Of a stretch of DNA of 64,000 bases, positions 11,593-23,388 are shown piece by piece. The position numbers and the translations under genes were made by a program. Within the stretch, counting starts at the first letter, position 1; each line of letters starts with the position of its first letter. Below the pieces are notes generated by a model. The model ran no database searches, was not told the origin of the DNA, and was given only the letters and a program-made list of their open reading frames with translations. The DNA comes from Sabethes cyaneus (lineage: Eukaryota > Arthropoda > Insecta > Diptera > Culicidae): NCBI RefSeq assembly GCF_943734655.1, contig NC_071354.1, positions 43,749,744 to 43,813,743 on the forward strand, in the 5' to 3' direction.

Positions 11593-12287
11593 GGGGCCAT
11601 TCAGATACCACGTGGACACAAAAATGCCAATTTTCAACACCCCCCTTCCCCTCCGTGGACAAGCGTGGACATCGACTCAATCCCCACCCCCCTCCATTGT
11701 TTGTCCACGTGGACATTTTTTTTCTTATGTGAAATTCTGTGCTCAATTCTGGTTTCTTTTGCGTTATTCTGTAATATGGGAAAAGAAAAAAGTTAAAGAA
11801 AAAAATTAAAGAAAAAAATTAAGAAAAAAGCTTACGTAAAAGCAAGCTAAACTAGGCATGTTATCTAGATCTAGTTCTTCTATCCATGCTGATCTTGTCC
11901 ACTGCAAATAAATGATGGACTACAGGAAAGCCTGTTCTAGCTTAATCTTCGCTTGAAGATTCATCTGCTTCAACCCCTGTTCAACCAGAGTACCTTAGCT
12001 TGGTCGCGGACTTTAACACATCACCAGACCTCTCCGTTGTGGTTCGCGAAATTTTAGGAAGACGAGTTATTTTTTAAATACAATGGATTGTCAATGGATT
12101 TTCTTTTTCGTGGCGAGCTGCATTTGATTGTAAGGCAAAATACAATACACGTCGTGACCTAATTTTAATTAATTCAAAAGACACAAATAAAAGTTCTATA
12201 CCCCCTCCCCCCCTTCCGTGGACAAGCGTGAACATTCACGTACCCCTACCCCCCTCTAAGCTGTCCACGTGGTATATGGATGGCCCC
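11593..12287. mobile_element. 695-bp non-autonomous TIR element (GGGGCCAT ends)
   Basis: The left end GGGGCCATTCAGATACCACG and the complement of the right end (GGGGCCATCCATATACCACG) form an imperfect TIR that continues through GTGGACA and C-rich CCGTGGACAAGCGTG segments on both sides. A 3-bp direct repeat CAA flanks it (11590-11592 and 12288-12290). G-starting TIRs with a 3-bp duplication would suit a PIF/Harbinger-type MITE, which is inference. The interior has no transposase. A possible earlier insertion may explain the AT-rich middle. Confidence 0.65.
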
Positions 12288-12829
12288 CAAGCAGATTTTT
12301 TCACAGTTCAATGAGTTTACATCTCTAAATTATCCAATATGTGCAAAGTTATAGTTATCTCGATCAACTTTCTTTCACCAACTAAGCTTTCTGATTCTGC
12401 TGCAAGTCACAGGCAACTATTGTGCTTAATCTTTAAGTTCCCGACGTCGAAAATTAGGGTGCTTGCAATCAGACTTTCGTCTTGATTCCATTTTAATTTA
12501 TCTTGTTTTAAAAGAATTAGATGGAGGCAACAATCAATTAAACAGCGAGACCTATTTATCGTATTAGTAATAAATGTTTCCTAGATGATTCAGGGAGAGA
12601 TGACTCACGGCCACGGCACGGCGCCGGTGACCCACCGTCGGAAGCGCCGGTCACTGCGGGGGGACGGCCCCCCTGCAGAAACCACTTCTATTTGGGTGCA
12701 TGCATTTTCCTAGGTTTACTGACTAGTAGGGATTATCCCTTAGTTAAGTCCGAACGAGCGATAGCGGGTAAGGACAGCATGTACCCAACGTTTTTGCAGG
12801 TTGAAGACCGTGAATAGTTTTGGCCGACT

Positions 12830-12957
12830 AGAATATTCGGCCATTTTTGTCTCGACCTTTTGTGATTCGGCCATTCGTGATTCGGCCATTAGATATATTA
12901 TGCCATTTGTAAATTCGACCATTTGTTTTTCGGCCATTCATGATTCGGCCATTCGTA
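12830..12957. repeat. GATTCGGCCATT-like short tandem repeat
   Basis: Seven or so imperfect copies of a 12-18-bp unit ending in TTCGGCCATT or close variants. It runs directly into the RT relic starting at 12960. Confidence 0.75.
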
Positions 12958-12959
12958 GG

Positions 12960-13985
12960 TAATCCTCAGAATGCGGAGCGATACAAACAGAAGCGAAGAC
13001 AGCAAACTCGACTTTTCCAGGAGAAGAAACGTCACCAGGAAGAGAAGGAGTGCGAAGAACTCGAGCAGCTGTACCGCTTTCACGACACACGGAAGTTCTA
13101 CCAGAGACTCGACGAAGGCTAAGGCTTTGTGTCGCGGGCCGAAATGTGCAGAGATAAAGATGGAGGTATCTTGATTGACGACTGTGCGGTGCTCGAAAGG
13201 TGGAAGCAGCACTACAATGAACACCTGAATGGCGTATAGGCAGAATACCATGAAAGGGGACGAAGTGAACACATTGGTGTAGCCAGCAACGTAGATGTGC
13301 GATCATCGATAAGGAAAGTTAAAGAAGCCATCCAGCGGCTGAAAAACAACAAAGCAGCGGGAAAGGATGGCATTGGAGCGGGGCCGGCTGTCTGCATTAA
13401 CTGATTGTCAAGATTTGGAGTACGAAACGACTACCGGAGGAGCGAAAAGACGGGGTTATCTGTCCTATCTACAAGAAAGGCGATAAGCTGGATTGTGAGT
13501 ACTACTTACCGACCAATCACTATCCTGAATGCCGCCTACAAACTTCTGTCCCAAGTCATCTTCCATCGACTATCGCCAATAGCCAATAGATTTGTGGGAA
13601 ATTACCAGGCCGGCTTCAAGGAAGGTCGCTCTAAACGAACCAAATCTTAACCCTGTGGCGGATCTTCCAGAAGTACCGCGAATTCCAAGTCCCCACGCAT
13701 CATCTGATCATTGATTTCAAAACTGCATATGATAGTGTAAAATGACAAGAGCTGTGGAAAATTTTGGACGAAAACGACTTTCCGGGCTAGCTAACTGTAC
13801 TTATCATGGCTACGATGGATGGGATCTAGCGTTGTGTGAGAATCTCGGATGGATTGTCGGACCCATTCAAATCTCGCAGGGGACTTCGACAAGGAGATGA
13901 TCTTTCCTGCCTGCTATTCAACATTGCGCTTGAAGGTGTTATAAGACGAACGGCGATCGAAATGCGGGGCATGATTTTCAATAAA
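12960..13985 (+). pseudogene. RTE-like RT relic, 3' truncated
   Basis: Readable blocks in order: a lysine/glutamate-rich linker (EEKECEELEQLYRF, about 13040-13080), the pre-RT segment RLKNNKAAGKDGIGA (about 13335-13385), YRPITILNAAYKLLS (13509-13555), NRFVGNYQAGFKEGRS (13585-13635), IDFKTAYDSVK (motif A, about 13708-13745), RRGLRQGDDLSCLLFNIAL (13873-13935). Homology stops abruptly near 13985, before motif C, so the catalytic FADD and everything downstream are missing. There are at least three frameshifts and three stops. The upstream endonuclease is also absent. The family matches the relics at 250-720 and 3190-4360. Confidence 0.8.
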
Positions 13986-16900
13986 TTCATTCAACACCAA
14001 ATAAAAAATATGGGTTCCACATTTTCCAAAGAGCAACGAATACACAAAATTGGAACAAATGAGATTAGCTTTGAATTTTCTTTAGTTTTTTGCTGTATTA
14101 GTATCAAAATATGATAAAAAATGCTTCAAATGTATTATCAATTTTTTTACAAATATAATTTTGTGTTATTTGCACCGACCAAATTTCCATTAGAACTAAT
14201 ACGTTCGAAAAACAAAAAAAAAGCACAACAGCCATCGATCACGACCATGCCGCGGCCGAACCGGATCGCTTTGTGGCGCGAGCCAAAGATTCGCGCGCCT
14301 TCCTTTGCCAACCGCATGTTTGCTACCGGCTCGGCCGGCGGCTCAGGATGTGACATAACTAGCACGAGTTCTTCTGTTGATGCAAATGCCGTGCTTTTGT
14401 GCTGGCTGCGGAGTCGCGGCGGTCCAGAGACAGCCATATAGTTTTCGACAGCAAAGAGGCAGTCAGTCGCCAAGCCCATCGTGTGGTACACTTCTGAGCA
14501 GTTTTACAAGGGCGCTTGTTGAGACATTGCTTCGATTAATTTAATTTCATACAATTAAAAAGCACAGGAGGTGCTCAAAACATGTAATTTGGTGCTATCT
14601 GCAGGCAAAAATCGTAGAAATTGAAATATTTACATGCACTCGGCATAGTTGGCATCGTTACGAACTCAAGGGGCGACTCCCAGTTCTACGGTGTGTACCA
14701 ACTAACTGCATGTCGGTATTTTTGTACTGCAGCTACTATTATAATCTTCTTTTCGCCATTCGTTAGACATTTGCCTCACCAGTTCAGAGCCTGGAAATGG
14801 TTTGAGATTTTTTTTTCCTCCGGTACCTTCCGCCTCCCCCTGCGTTTGGAACACTGGGACCGCCGTAAATTCGAATATACACACATACCGACCTTCTCGG
14901 GTCTAGGCAAGTATTTTTCGCTTCTGCTAGTTTGCTTTGAAAAAATTTCTTGTAATGGCATTTTTACAAAGCACATTGGCTATACATTTTATTTATTGTA
15001 TATTGACCGAATCATGCACTAAATCTTCCGCTCCGCGGATCCAGCGTCAACCACTCCGTCGCATCGATCCACCGGGACTGTTCTGGCATCAAAGGAGGGT
15101 ACCTAAATTCGTTGTGCTGAGTTTGAAATGTGAAAGGCGGTCGTTTGTGGATATATTGAGATAACAATTTTAATCAAAAAGGAATTAAAATACAAATGCC
15201 TTTGAGTTTTACGTTTGCTTGCACCTTGTATTGAATTGATCCAGTTAAACCAGCAAAGGTTTAGGATTTGAACTGAGTATTCGTAGCACATCGATTCCCC
15301 ACAGAGCTTGCGACGCTACTGAAGTTATGCACAAGGAAAGCATGTGGAATGATAGATGCTAAAAATTAGAAATAGATGAATGAAAATAAAGGAAAATGTT
15401 CATTCTGCATGTAGCACAAATTAATTAAACTGATTTATGTATATGAGTCGGGCGGAGCAAAACTTCAATGGAAGCAAAATTTGCACGTTCTGTTTGGACT
15501 ATTTCTAAGCGACCGTTCCGAATCGCATCGGCACTTGGTCAGCCACGGGCCCGCTACAATTGACTATACGGAACGTTGAAAGGTCCCGCGTGGGCAGACC
15601 AGCTGAAGTGAGATGTAGACGTACGAAACGTATGAACCGAGTGCTTACTTTAGCCCGCAACGGTACAGGATCCTGTGGCACGGAACTGCAGGCAGAAAAT
15701 CGGATTTGCATAAATGAATAATTAGATGTTTTCAGTGCATAAATGAACATGTACTTCAGCGTGCACAACCGCGGTTTGCACAATGTTTGACAAGAATTGA
15801 TGTTTTAACGCCTAATTACGTTGGTAACGCGAATTTCTGGGGCTTCGCCCGGTAAAGTAGCACCGGACTCGGTCACCTCGGGCGGACCGGTATTGTTCGC
15901 CGAGGGTTCGTGACTTGTTCGAGTCAACCAGCAGCGTTGAAGTTACTTACGCAGCAAGGTGTTGCAAACGCTCAGACTCTGGCTTTGCATGTTGGAATGA
16001 ATCAATAGAACTTTGAATCATTTTTGGTATTCAGAATCTTTACATGATTTGATATTATTTTTTAATATAACGATACATATTTTCGTTATTATCACCCGAC
16101 ATTTAATTTGCATACCAATCAATCAATATTTCACAGCGATTACCAACTGCTATCCTACATCACCCGATCGACGTAGAGCCTCCGTCGCTATTGCTGCGAT
16201 TAAAGTCGGTTCCTTGTTCATCGGTTGATTGTCTTGTAAGAATGCTATTTGATCACCCGGTTCCGTGACACTAACGATCGACACTAATAAAGTTAGGTGC
16301 TAATTGGGCAGCACTCCCTGACAAGTTGATTTACTTCGTTATCGCAGTATGTGTGTTGGATTTTTTTTCTCTCCGCCTCCCCGGGACATGTTTATACGTT
16401 ATACCTGAAGCGTCACATCCCATAAATAGAGGAGCCATGTGGGGAAACACGTGTGGCCACTACCGGGAAGTCGAAGCAGATGCAGTAATTAAAACATGTT
16501 CCCATTTATCTGGCTGCCATTTTTGGCTGCTCTCACTGTCACCGTCGCCGTCGTCGGGACAGACTGGCTCGTGCCCGTCTCTAACATGTCACAGATTGAT
16601 GTTGATTCCGAGGAATGTAAAAGTACGCTTGTCAAAAAAAAATATCAACTGCCTCCAGGAATCGTAAATTAGCTTCAAAATTCTTGAGCGTGTACATCGA
16701 AATACCGCTATTGAAGTTGCCAGGAGCAGAAAGAAGCAGCAGAAGCTGCTATAATAACAACAATGACCGCAACCGCAAATGACCAGTTTGGCGTTCAGGT
16801 TGTACTAATCACGCATGCCGGCGATGCAACCGCCCATGTTTGGTAGCGACTAGCGTGCGGTGCGTTCAATTCCCGGTGGGATGCTATGCATCGCGCTGCG

Positions 16901-17835
16901 ATTCGCACATCAACCCGCCGCTTATAGCCGTAGGCAGTGGATGTTTTCCGATCGAAAAAGGAAAGTTATTCAATTAACATAGTTGCCGGCTGGAATGATA
17001 TACTCTAGGTCAGTTGTGTGCATATTAAGTAAAATTACCTCTTGTGCAATTGGCTAACGATCGGTTTTAAGATCGAACTTAGTATGAAATCGTGCTTTAG
17101 CTCTGCTTACTGGCGTAGTAAAGAGAAATTTTCTGTACGGTTTTGATACTAACTTGTCCTTTTATATTCAAAACGTTACTATTAACCTTATTTTCCGAAG
17201 GGTTATTAAACGACAAATTTATATGTTTTGATGCTTCTTAGAAATGACCGTAATTGGTAGAACAATGAATCTTCTCTTGTTCAATCTTAAGTTTCAAGGA
17301 GATATCCTGTATACGAACGCCCCAGTGGTGACTATAAGTAATACCAAATTTTGACGGTTTTTTGGCCTGAGAAAATCAATCCGACAGGTAAAATGAATAC
17401 ACGCTTGATTGATATTATGTTGGCCAATGACTTTGCCTTATAAATCCCTTTGATTATTGAATTACGGTCGAACCAATATTTTCTTTTAATGTTGATCATC
17501 TAGCATCAGAGCTGCGAATTTGGTAGTCAACAAGCACCGGAGGTACATTTTATCGTTTTTCGTTCGTTCAAGTAACTACAGTTGAATAAAAATTATGCTA
17601 CGCCAGTAAGTTGTATCAAACTACAGCGAAAAACAGTTACGATTTTCAAACAGGCACTGAAGTGCCCAGGATATGGCACATGTCGCTCCTTCTCTGTAAA
17701 ATTTAGGTATTTTATTAGGTTTTTAGGCTTTGTTTTCAGAACGCTTTGCTTGGTATAGTCCAATAAGTGCAAAAAAAAAGTTAAAAATAGGAGAAATTGA
17801 ACTAAATGGGGCACTTACCGATGACACACAGGGGT
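13986..17835. other. No confident gene
   Basis: Mostly unremarkable AT-rich sequence. A GC-rich reverse-strand ORF at 14147-14491 (114 codons) has a fairly coding-like third-position bias between about 14240 and 14470, but I recognise no domain and see no matching upstream exon. Remaining ORFs are short and overlap on both strands. Confidence 0.45.
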
Positions 17836-18209
17836 ACCCAGCTAGCACCAACTCGTATATCAATGTACGAAAACTATCGTAAATATCCTTAACAAACTCG
17901 AAATCGTAACAAAAGCTGGATAAAGTGGGATCAAGTTGATTTTCTGTCGAATATAATGATAATAACTGACATACATATGATTTTCAGCACGAAATCGTAC
18001 AGTAGTATGGAGCCACTCGCGCTTAATCGGATATTATCGTATATAAATACTTATATAGTCGTAACGCTCAAAATTATTCGTAATCACGTATATCGCCTCC
18101 AAAATAGTACGGATATGCCAATTTTATGAAATACGGTTTATTTAGCATGTATATCTGTACGTAATGCTGATTTTTACCTTATTTATACATATAAAAATGC
18201 TAGCTGGGT
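17836..18209. mobile_element. 374-bp MITE with 12-bp perfect TIR
   Basis: ACCCAGCTAGCA at 17836-17847 is repeated in exact inverse at 18198-18209. The interior is AT-rich and full of TCGTA/TACGA-type short words on both strands. No coding capacity and no unambiguous target duplication (the flanks GGGGT and TGGTACC share only GGT). I cannot assign the superfamily from the TIR alone. Confidence 0.7.
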
Positions 18210-18324
18210 TGGTACCACGCAATTCTCCGGAAAATTTTACATAAGATCACCTATATTTTATCAGCGTGCAGGCCGTATCTTAATTGCGTCCGTTATTTTG
18301 CTCGTTTTAGCCCACTGTGCATTG

Positions 18325-19830
18325 TTTTGGATTTTAATTTATCTCTTCAGTCAGGACGGTTCCCGTCCATGTGGAAAAAATCATACCTCATTCCGATATT
18401 TAAGTCGGGAAAACGATCAGACATTAACAATTACTGCGAGATTGCAATGATCTCATGTATCCCTAAACTTTTTGAAGCTATTATAAATCAGAAAATATTT
18501 GATCAGGTGAAAAATCGTATAACTTGCAATCAACATGGGTTCTACAAAGGAAGATCTACTTCCACTAATTTAATGGAATTTCTATGGACAGATGTAATAC
18601 CGTGGAAACTCTCTACACTGATTTTAGTAAAGCTTTTGATAGGGTTGATATCCATATGTTATTATTTAAGCTTAATCGTTTAGGGTTTGAAGCAAATCTC
18701 TTAGAATGGATCAAATCTTACTTGACAAACAGTTCGATTCAAAGGACAACTTTCTGACTCAGTTAAGGTAACGTCCGGGGTTCCATAGGGCTCTCGTCTA
18801 GGTCTTTTGCTTTTCATTTTATTTGTTAATGATGTTACCCTTGTGTTGAATCGTCTCAAAGAATTGATTTATGCCGATGATATGAAATTATACATGGAAA
18901 TTGCAACTCAATTATACCTTCAAGTATTCCAACAAGAGATCGACATTTTTTACAACTGGTGCATCAAGTGTCTTCTTGATTTGAATATTAAAAAATGCAA
19001 CATCATTTCATATACAAGAAAACATAAACTAAATGACATTAACTGTACTCTTGGAGAACAATCTGTAGAAAGATGTAGTAAAGTAAGAGATTTAGGAGTG
19101 TTTCTTGACTTAAAACTGACATTCGTAGACCATTGTAACACGATTGTTAACAAGGCTAATAACATGCTTAGTTTTATTAAAAGATTTAGCTACCACTTCA
19201 AGGACCCTTATACTATTAAAACTTTATACGTTACATATGCTAGATCCATTTTAGAATACTGTAGTGTAGTTTGGTCTCCTCACCAAGATGTGCATTCCTG
19301 TCGTATCGAATCTGTACAACATCAATTTTTATTATATGCACTCAGAAAGCTAGGTTGGAATTTATTTCCTCTTCCACCGTATGAATCTCGTTGTATGCTC
19401 ATCAACATCGAAATACTTAAGAAAAGAAGAGAGATTGCTATGGTTTTGTTTGTAAAAGACATAGTTTCACAACGTGTAAATTCAGAAAATATACTACAAA
19501 GCCTTAACTTCTATGCACCGGTGCGTTTGTTAAGAACACGAACATCTTTATGTAAAACCACTATAGAACAGATTATGCCAGAAACGGTCCTATTAATAGA
19601 ATAATGAGTATTTACAATAAATATTATGAAACCATTGACGTAACTATGTCTCGAATCATGCTTAAAAAGGCGTGTACTAGAAAAACATGATTTAAAGGTC
19701 AGCAAAAGATTGCCAACCATGGTCTAAATTAAAGTAAAACAATTAAAATAAAATATTAATTAAGCTTCAGGGTAAGAATGTAGTCTACATAGTTTGACGA
19801 AATAAATATATTAATAAATAAGTTTTTATT
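18325..19830 (+). pseudogene. Jockey/CR1-group non-LTR retrotransposon, 5' truncated and frameshifted
   Basis: The RT starts in the finger region (FPSMWKKSYLIPIFKSGKRS, 18360-18420), continues with CNQHGFYKGRSTSTNLMEF (about 18525-18585), then is frameshifted before the LLFILFVNDV block and the intact catalytic YADDMKLY (about 18868-18891). The thumb and C-terminal region follow with LEYCSVVWSPH and LPPYESRCMLI blocks. After the stop at 19604, homology resumes in another frame (NKYYETIDVTMSR) to about 19690. A 3' UTR of some 140 nt ends in an AATAAATA-type tail near 19830. The catalytic YADD is intact but at least three frameshifts and the missing 5' half, including the endonuclease, make it inactive. 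Confidence 0.85.
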
Positions 19831-19871
19831 ATTAAGGCCAATTTTAAGTTAAACGATGGTGGAAAACGAGT

Positions 19872-19938
19872 GTACCCCAATAGGCATACGGACGATAGGC
19901 ATACGGACGCTAAGCATACAGACATTACGCATAATAAA
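19872..19938. repeat. GGCATACGGACG short tandem repeat
   Basis: Four decaying copies of a ~17-bp unit containing GCATACGGACG. The last unit abuts the left end of the mariner-type element. Confidence 0.75.
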
Positions 19939-20029
19939 GTATGCATTAAAAAATGGACTTTTCCCGGATGGTATTAATACAACTAAGACAGCTAATTGAG
20001 TTTGATTAATTTCCCATGGAAGCTTCCTT

Positions 20030-21215
20030 GCAAAAAAAAATTCTACGCCCTTGCGAGCGGCCTTCCGGCAGTTAACCGAAACATTCGCCATGGCGAACGA
20101 AAACATGCGTGTAGGCATGTTGTTGAGTTCTTTCTTCGTTTTATTCATCAATTCCTCCTCAGTTTTCGCGACAAAATTGTTGGACTAGATCTTAGGCTTC
20201 AGGTTTGCCCAGAAATTCTTGATGGAACGCAGCTGGGGCACGTTGAGCGGGTTCGCCGACTTCGATATTCAGCCACTCCATCTCCTCCAACGATCGCTTC
20301 GAGTAATGGGCCGACACCAGATCCGGCCAGAACACCGCGTCTTCGTCCTTATGGTATTTCTTGATGAACGAGGTAACTCCCGGCAGGCACTTCATACTTT
20401 AAATTTCCCCGTTCACGGCCAGCCAGCGACGCAGCTTAGCCAACGACTTCCGGGCTGTAGAAGAGAACCTGTCCTGGTGGTAGATAAAAGCCATGGCGGG
20501 TAACCGTCAGCAGTGGAGATCTCTGATTTCATGCCTTTGTTCTGCCGGACTGGCGGACATGGACACATAAGTAATAAGTAAGTAGTTCACGGCCAATCCG
20601 GAGCGAAAGAAGAGCGGCTTTGGCATCCCCTTGTCGCTGATTGTCAGCCACAGCAACACCTTCTTGGGGAACTTGGTGTTGAAAATGCGCTTTATCTCGA
20701 AGCTCACTTCCTTCGTGGGGGTAGTAAAATACGAAGTTCCATACCAATCGTTGCCATCCAGAGTGAGATAGATCTCGTCGTCCGTCACCGTCACCACGTC
20801 ATCGGGAAAATCATCTTGATCATCCTATTCGGCCGCTGCCTGCAGCTTCTTGACCAGACGGGACTACCACTTCCTGACATGTATGTCCTTGTTCGCCAGG
20901 TACTTTTTCACTGTTTGGCGGGTTGCACCGACCTCCCGACCAAGCGCACGCAACGATGTAGCCAGTTTTCCCCCGGGCTTTCGCTTCAACGTCCTTTGGA
21001 ACTTCTTATGGCAGCAGTGTCGTCGGCCGTCCGGAACCGGGCTTTCTTTCGATGCTCTGATTATTGTTCAATAGTGCCAAGATGTTGTAGATGCCGGAAC
21101 GGGCGTATCCGGCGTCTGCAAAATGACACACAATGTGCGTTTTCGATGCGACGGGATACCGTTCTTTGAACGCGCACACTTCTGAACGGAGTAGCTTCAC
21201 TGTTTTCGCCATCAC
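20030..21215 (-). pseudogene. Tc1/mariner-type transposase relic
   Basis: Read right to left. A start region (MAKTVKLLRSEVCAFKERY) leads into an HTH segment ending QSIERKPGSGRPTTLLP, a second HTH with LREVGATRQTVKKYLANK-like order (read across stops, about 20885-20965), then the catalytic core. The first acid lies in VTDDEIYLTLDGNDW, the second in FWPDLVSAHYSKRS. The third block reads RSIKNFWANLK: where the family has an acidic residue (IEN/IED-FW) this copy has lysine, so the triad is broken. There are also stops and frameshifts, and the RTE insertion splits the core. The N-terminal ORF of 96 codons and the C-terminal NKTKKELNNM segment are the best preserved parts. Confidence 0.8.
20421..20584 (+). 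mobile_element. Nested, 5'-truncated RTE 3' end with target-site duplication
   Basis: On the plus strand this segment encodes the last residues of the same RTE ORF found complete at its 3' end at 50240-50490 (KAMAGNRQQWRSLISCLCSA, then GLAD), followed by a tail of AAGTA units. It interrupts the reverse-strand mariner transposase. The 10-bp sequence GTTCACGGCC occurs immediately before it (20411-20420) and immediately after it (20585-20594). The homologous uninterrupted site in mariner copy 2 near 60765-60785 has a single TTCACGGCC, which confirms a target-primed insertion. Confidence 0.9.
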
Positions 21216-22015
21216 GGTTAGAGTTCCACTGATAGAGCTGTAAATTTTTTTTGCAAGTAAGCTAAAATAATTACCTTCCTTGGAAATCACACTCAATTAG
21301 TTGACTTAGTTTTTTTTTATCACCATCCGAAAAATGTCCATTTTTAATGCATTCATTAGTAAAGGCATAAGGAAGGAAAAGAGGTACAACACCAGATACA
21401 ACAAGAGGTACAATACTAAATAACGAATAAATAGCAGTTTGTTCACTCTTTAGTTAGCGATACAACCAAAAGAACGAAGTGTGGAATACAGAAAAACACC
21501 TAGACGATAATCATAGTAGATCTAAATACTGGTAGCAAGGACGTCATTATGCCAGATTAATCTCGATTTTGTTAGATTTTTGATTGCGCGCCAGACAAAC
21601 AGACAAAGCTGCAAAACCCTCTAGATATTTGATAATGTGCCAGAATTCCGTCATATTTCCGTTTCTCCGTCTTGCAAAAACATATTTAATGCGTTGAGCA
21701 AAACTTGCAAGACGTCTACCGGAAAACTGCTTCCATCGGTCAAATTATTTGCTGGATTTTTGTCAGACACTTTCATTCTTGTTTGCAGATTTTCGAGAAA
21801 ACGTATTGTCCAAATGTTTTTAGGATTTTTTTGGATTTTTTGGAAGAAATATAATTTTGCTAATGCAACGGAGTCCCATGGTATCTTTTATTTGAAAGGA
21901 AACATCCGTTTTCTGGCAAGGAAATGGATTTTTCTTTGCCTGAACTATCCGTTTACTTGTAATCAACAAAAAACACTGTATACTTTTTCCCTACAAAAAA
22001 AAAGTGCGCGGTTGT

Positions 22016-23388
22016 ACTCCAGGTTAGAAGCGGCTCATGACAGCCTATGATCTGGAGCGGACGGCTTAATTGCTTGAAAGTTTGAATGTGATGAAATCAT
22101 GACTTAACTGCCATAACAGGCAACACATGATCATGAATTGTTCCGTGGTAATGTTCATATAAAAAACCCAAATTAATCCACCTAGCGGTGTGACCTGGCG
22201 TTTCTACTGCAACAATAATTATTTTTTATTTCTCGGGAACATCTATAATTAAGTAGCCTATATTTTTAAATAGCAGTTCCTTATTCCTCAAAATCCTTAT
22301 TTAACAGTAAAATTCAAAAGAACGTACTGCGTGCAATATTTTCTTTCCTAGCTTGCGTAAATATTTAAGTGATTTCTAGAAATATATTTTTATAAAGACA
22401 AAGGATAATTTTTGCAGACTTGAATGGAAATATGTAGAAAATTATAAATTTAAATGGTTTAGCAAGGCTTCGAATTTCGTTTGGAATTGAAAATATGAAA
22501 AATGTGTTCAGAACCGATTTCTTGATATTTTGATATTAATGTCACAACACTATGACTATGCGGTAGAGTTATCATCTTTTAAAAAGAATTCAGGAAAATT
22601 TCTAAAAAAAATATTGTGTGAACATTTCCTTTTTTTTTCGATGCAAATTGACATCTAGAATAAAACGATTGAGCTCAAAATTTTTCTGTGAGTAATTTAC
22701 ATGCTTGATTTCAAAATTGCAATATATCTGAATTGCAAAAATAACTGGGTAGAGCACTAGATATGAATTATTAGAAAGAGAAATTTCTTAATTGGCCCTC
22801 CTTTAGATAGTTGTTTTTGCATGAAAATCAAACCTGGAACTTCTTTTGAATACTTTCATGAAAAAATTGTCATTGGTTTGATCAAATCGTTTTTACGATG
22901 TCGTCCGCTAGAAAGTTAAGAAAACGAGATGAGATCAAAGAAACAGTACAAAAGTAGTGCCATAAACATGCTTGAGAATGGCAAAAATAATGGTTTTTCC
23001 AGCGCTAATGTATCTTTTTCGCGTGGAATGGTAGCTGGCGTCATAAGTAAACTAACTGTTAAGAAAAAAAGCATTGAAATGTTTTTATGCCGCAATAATT
23101 AACATAAGAGAGGAGACATGAAGAGAATCTTTAATTAAACAGACCAGAGTTGCGTTTTCGCTTAAGCTTGCACTTAGCGCGGTATTATCAGTTTCAATAA
23201 AGTCAGGTAAATTTCGTACTTGAAAAGAACGAGTTTTTTATATTAAAACAACACATGATCATGAATTTTTATTCATGATTTTGTGTTGCCTGACATGGCG
23301 GTTCAGTCAAGATTCCATCACATTCAAACTTTTAAACGGCGGTCCGCTCCGGATCAGACATTGTCATGAGCCGCTCTTAAGCTGGGGT
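22016..23388. mobile_element. 1.37-kb TIR element without coding capacity
   Basis: Inverted arms of about 150 bp: the left arm (22016-22165) has AGCGGCTCATGACA, GAGCGGAC, GTTTGAATGTGATG and GGCAACACATGATC in order, and the right arm (23232-23388) has the same words in inverse order. A local palindrome around ACACATGATCATGAAT adds to the right arm. The 1.07-kb interior is AT-rich with no transposase. The outermost 10 bp are diverged, so no target duplication can be called and the superfamily is open. Confidence 0.75.

Larger units (their letters stand above)
19942..21351 (-). mobile_element. Tc1/mariner-superfamily transposon copy 1 (dead)
   Basis: Inverted repeats of about 100 bp define the element. 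The left end (TGCATTAAAAAATGGAC, then GGATGGT, AACTAAG, CTAATTGAG words) is matched in inverse at 21245-21351. TA precedes the left end (19940-19941), as expected for this superfamily; the right-hand TA appears mutated to TT. The interior carries a transposase relic on the reverse strand plus a nested 164-bp RTE 3' fragment at 20421-20584. A second copy lies at 60410-60857. Confidence 0.85.

Noticed and set aside
14147..14491. IRFGRG in a reverse-strand ORF, like an amidated neuropeptide site
   Set aside because: No signal peptide, no dibasic site on the other side and no repeat of the motif.
20507..20797. 96-codon reverse-strand ORF as one protein
   Set aside because: Its C-terminal part is antisense to the nested RTE fragment, so the ORF is a chimera.
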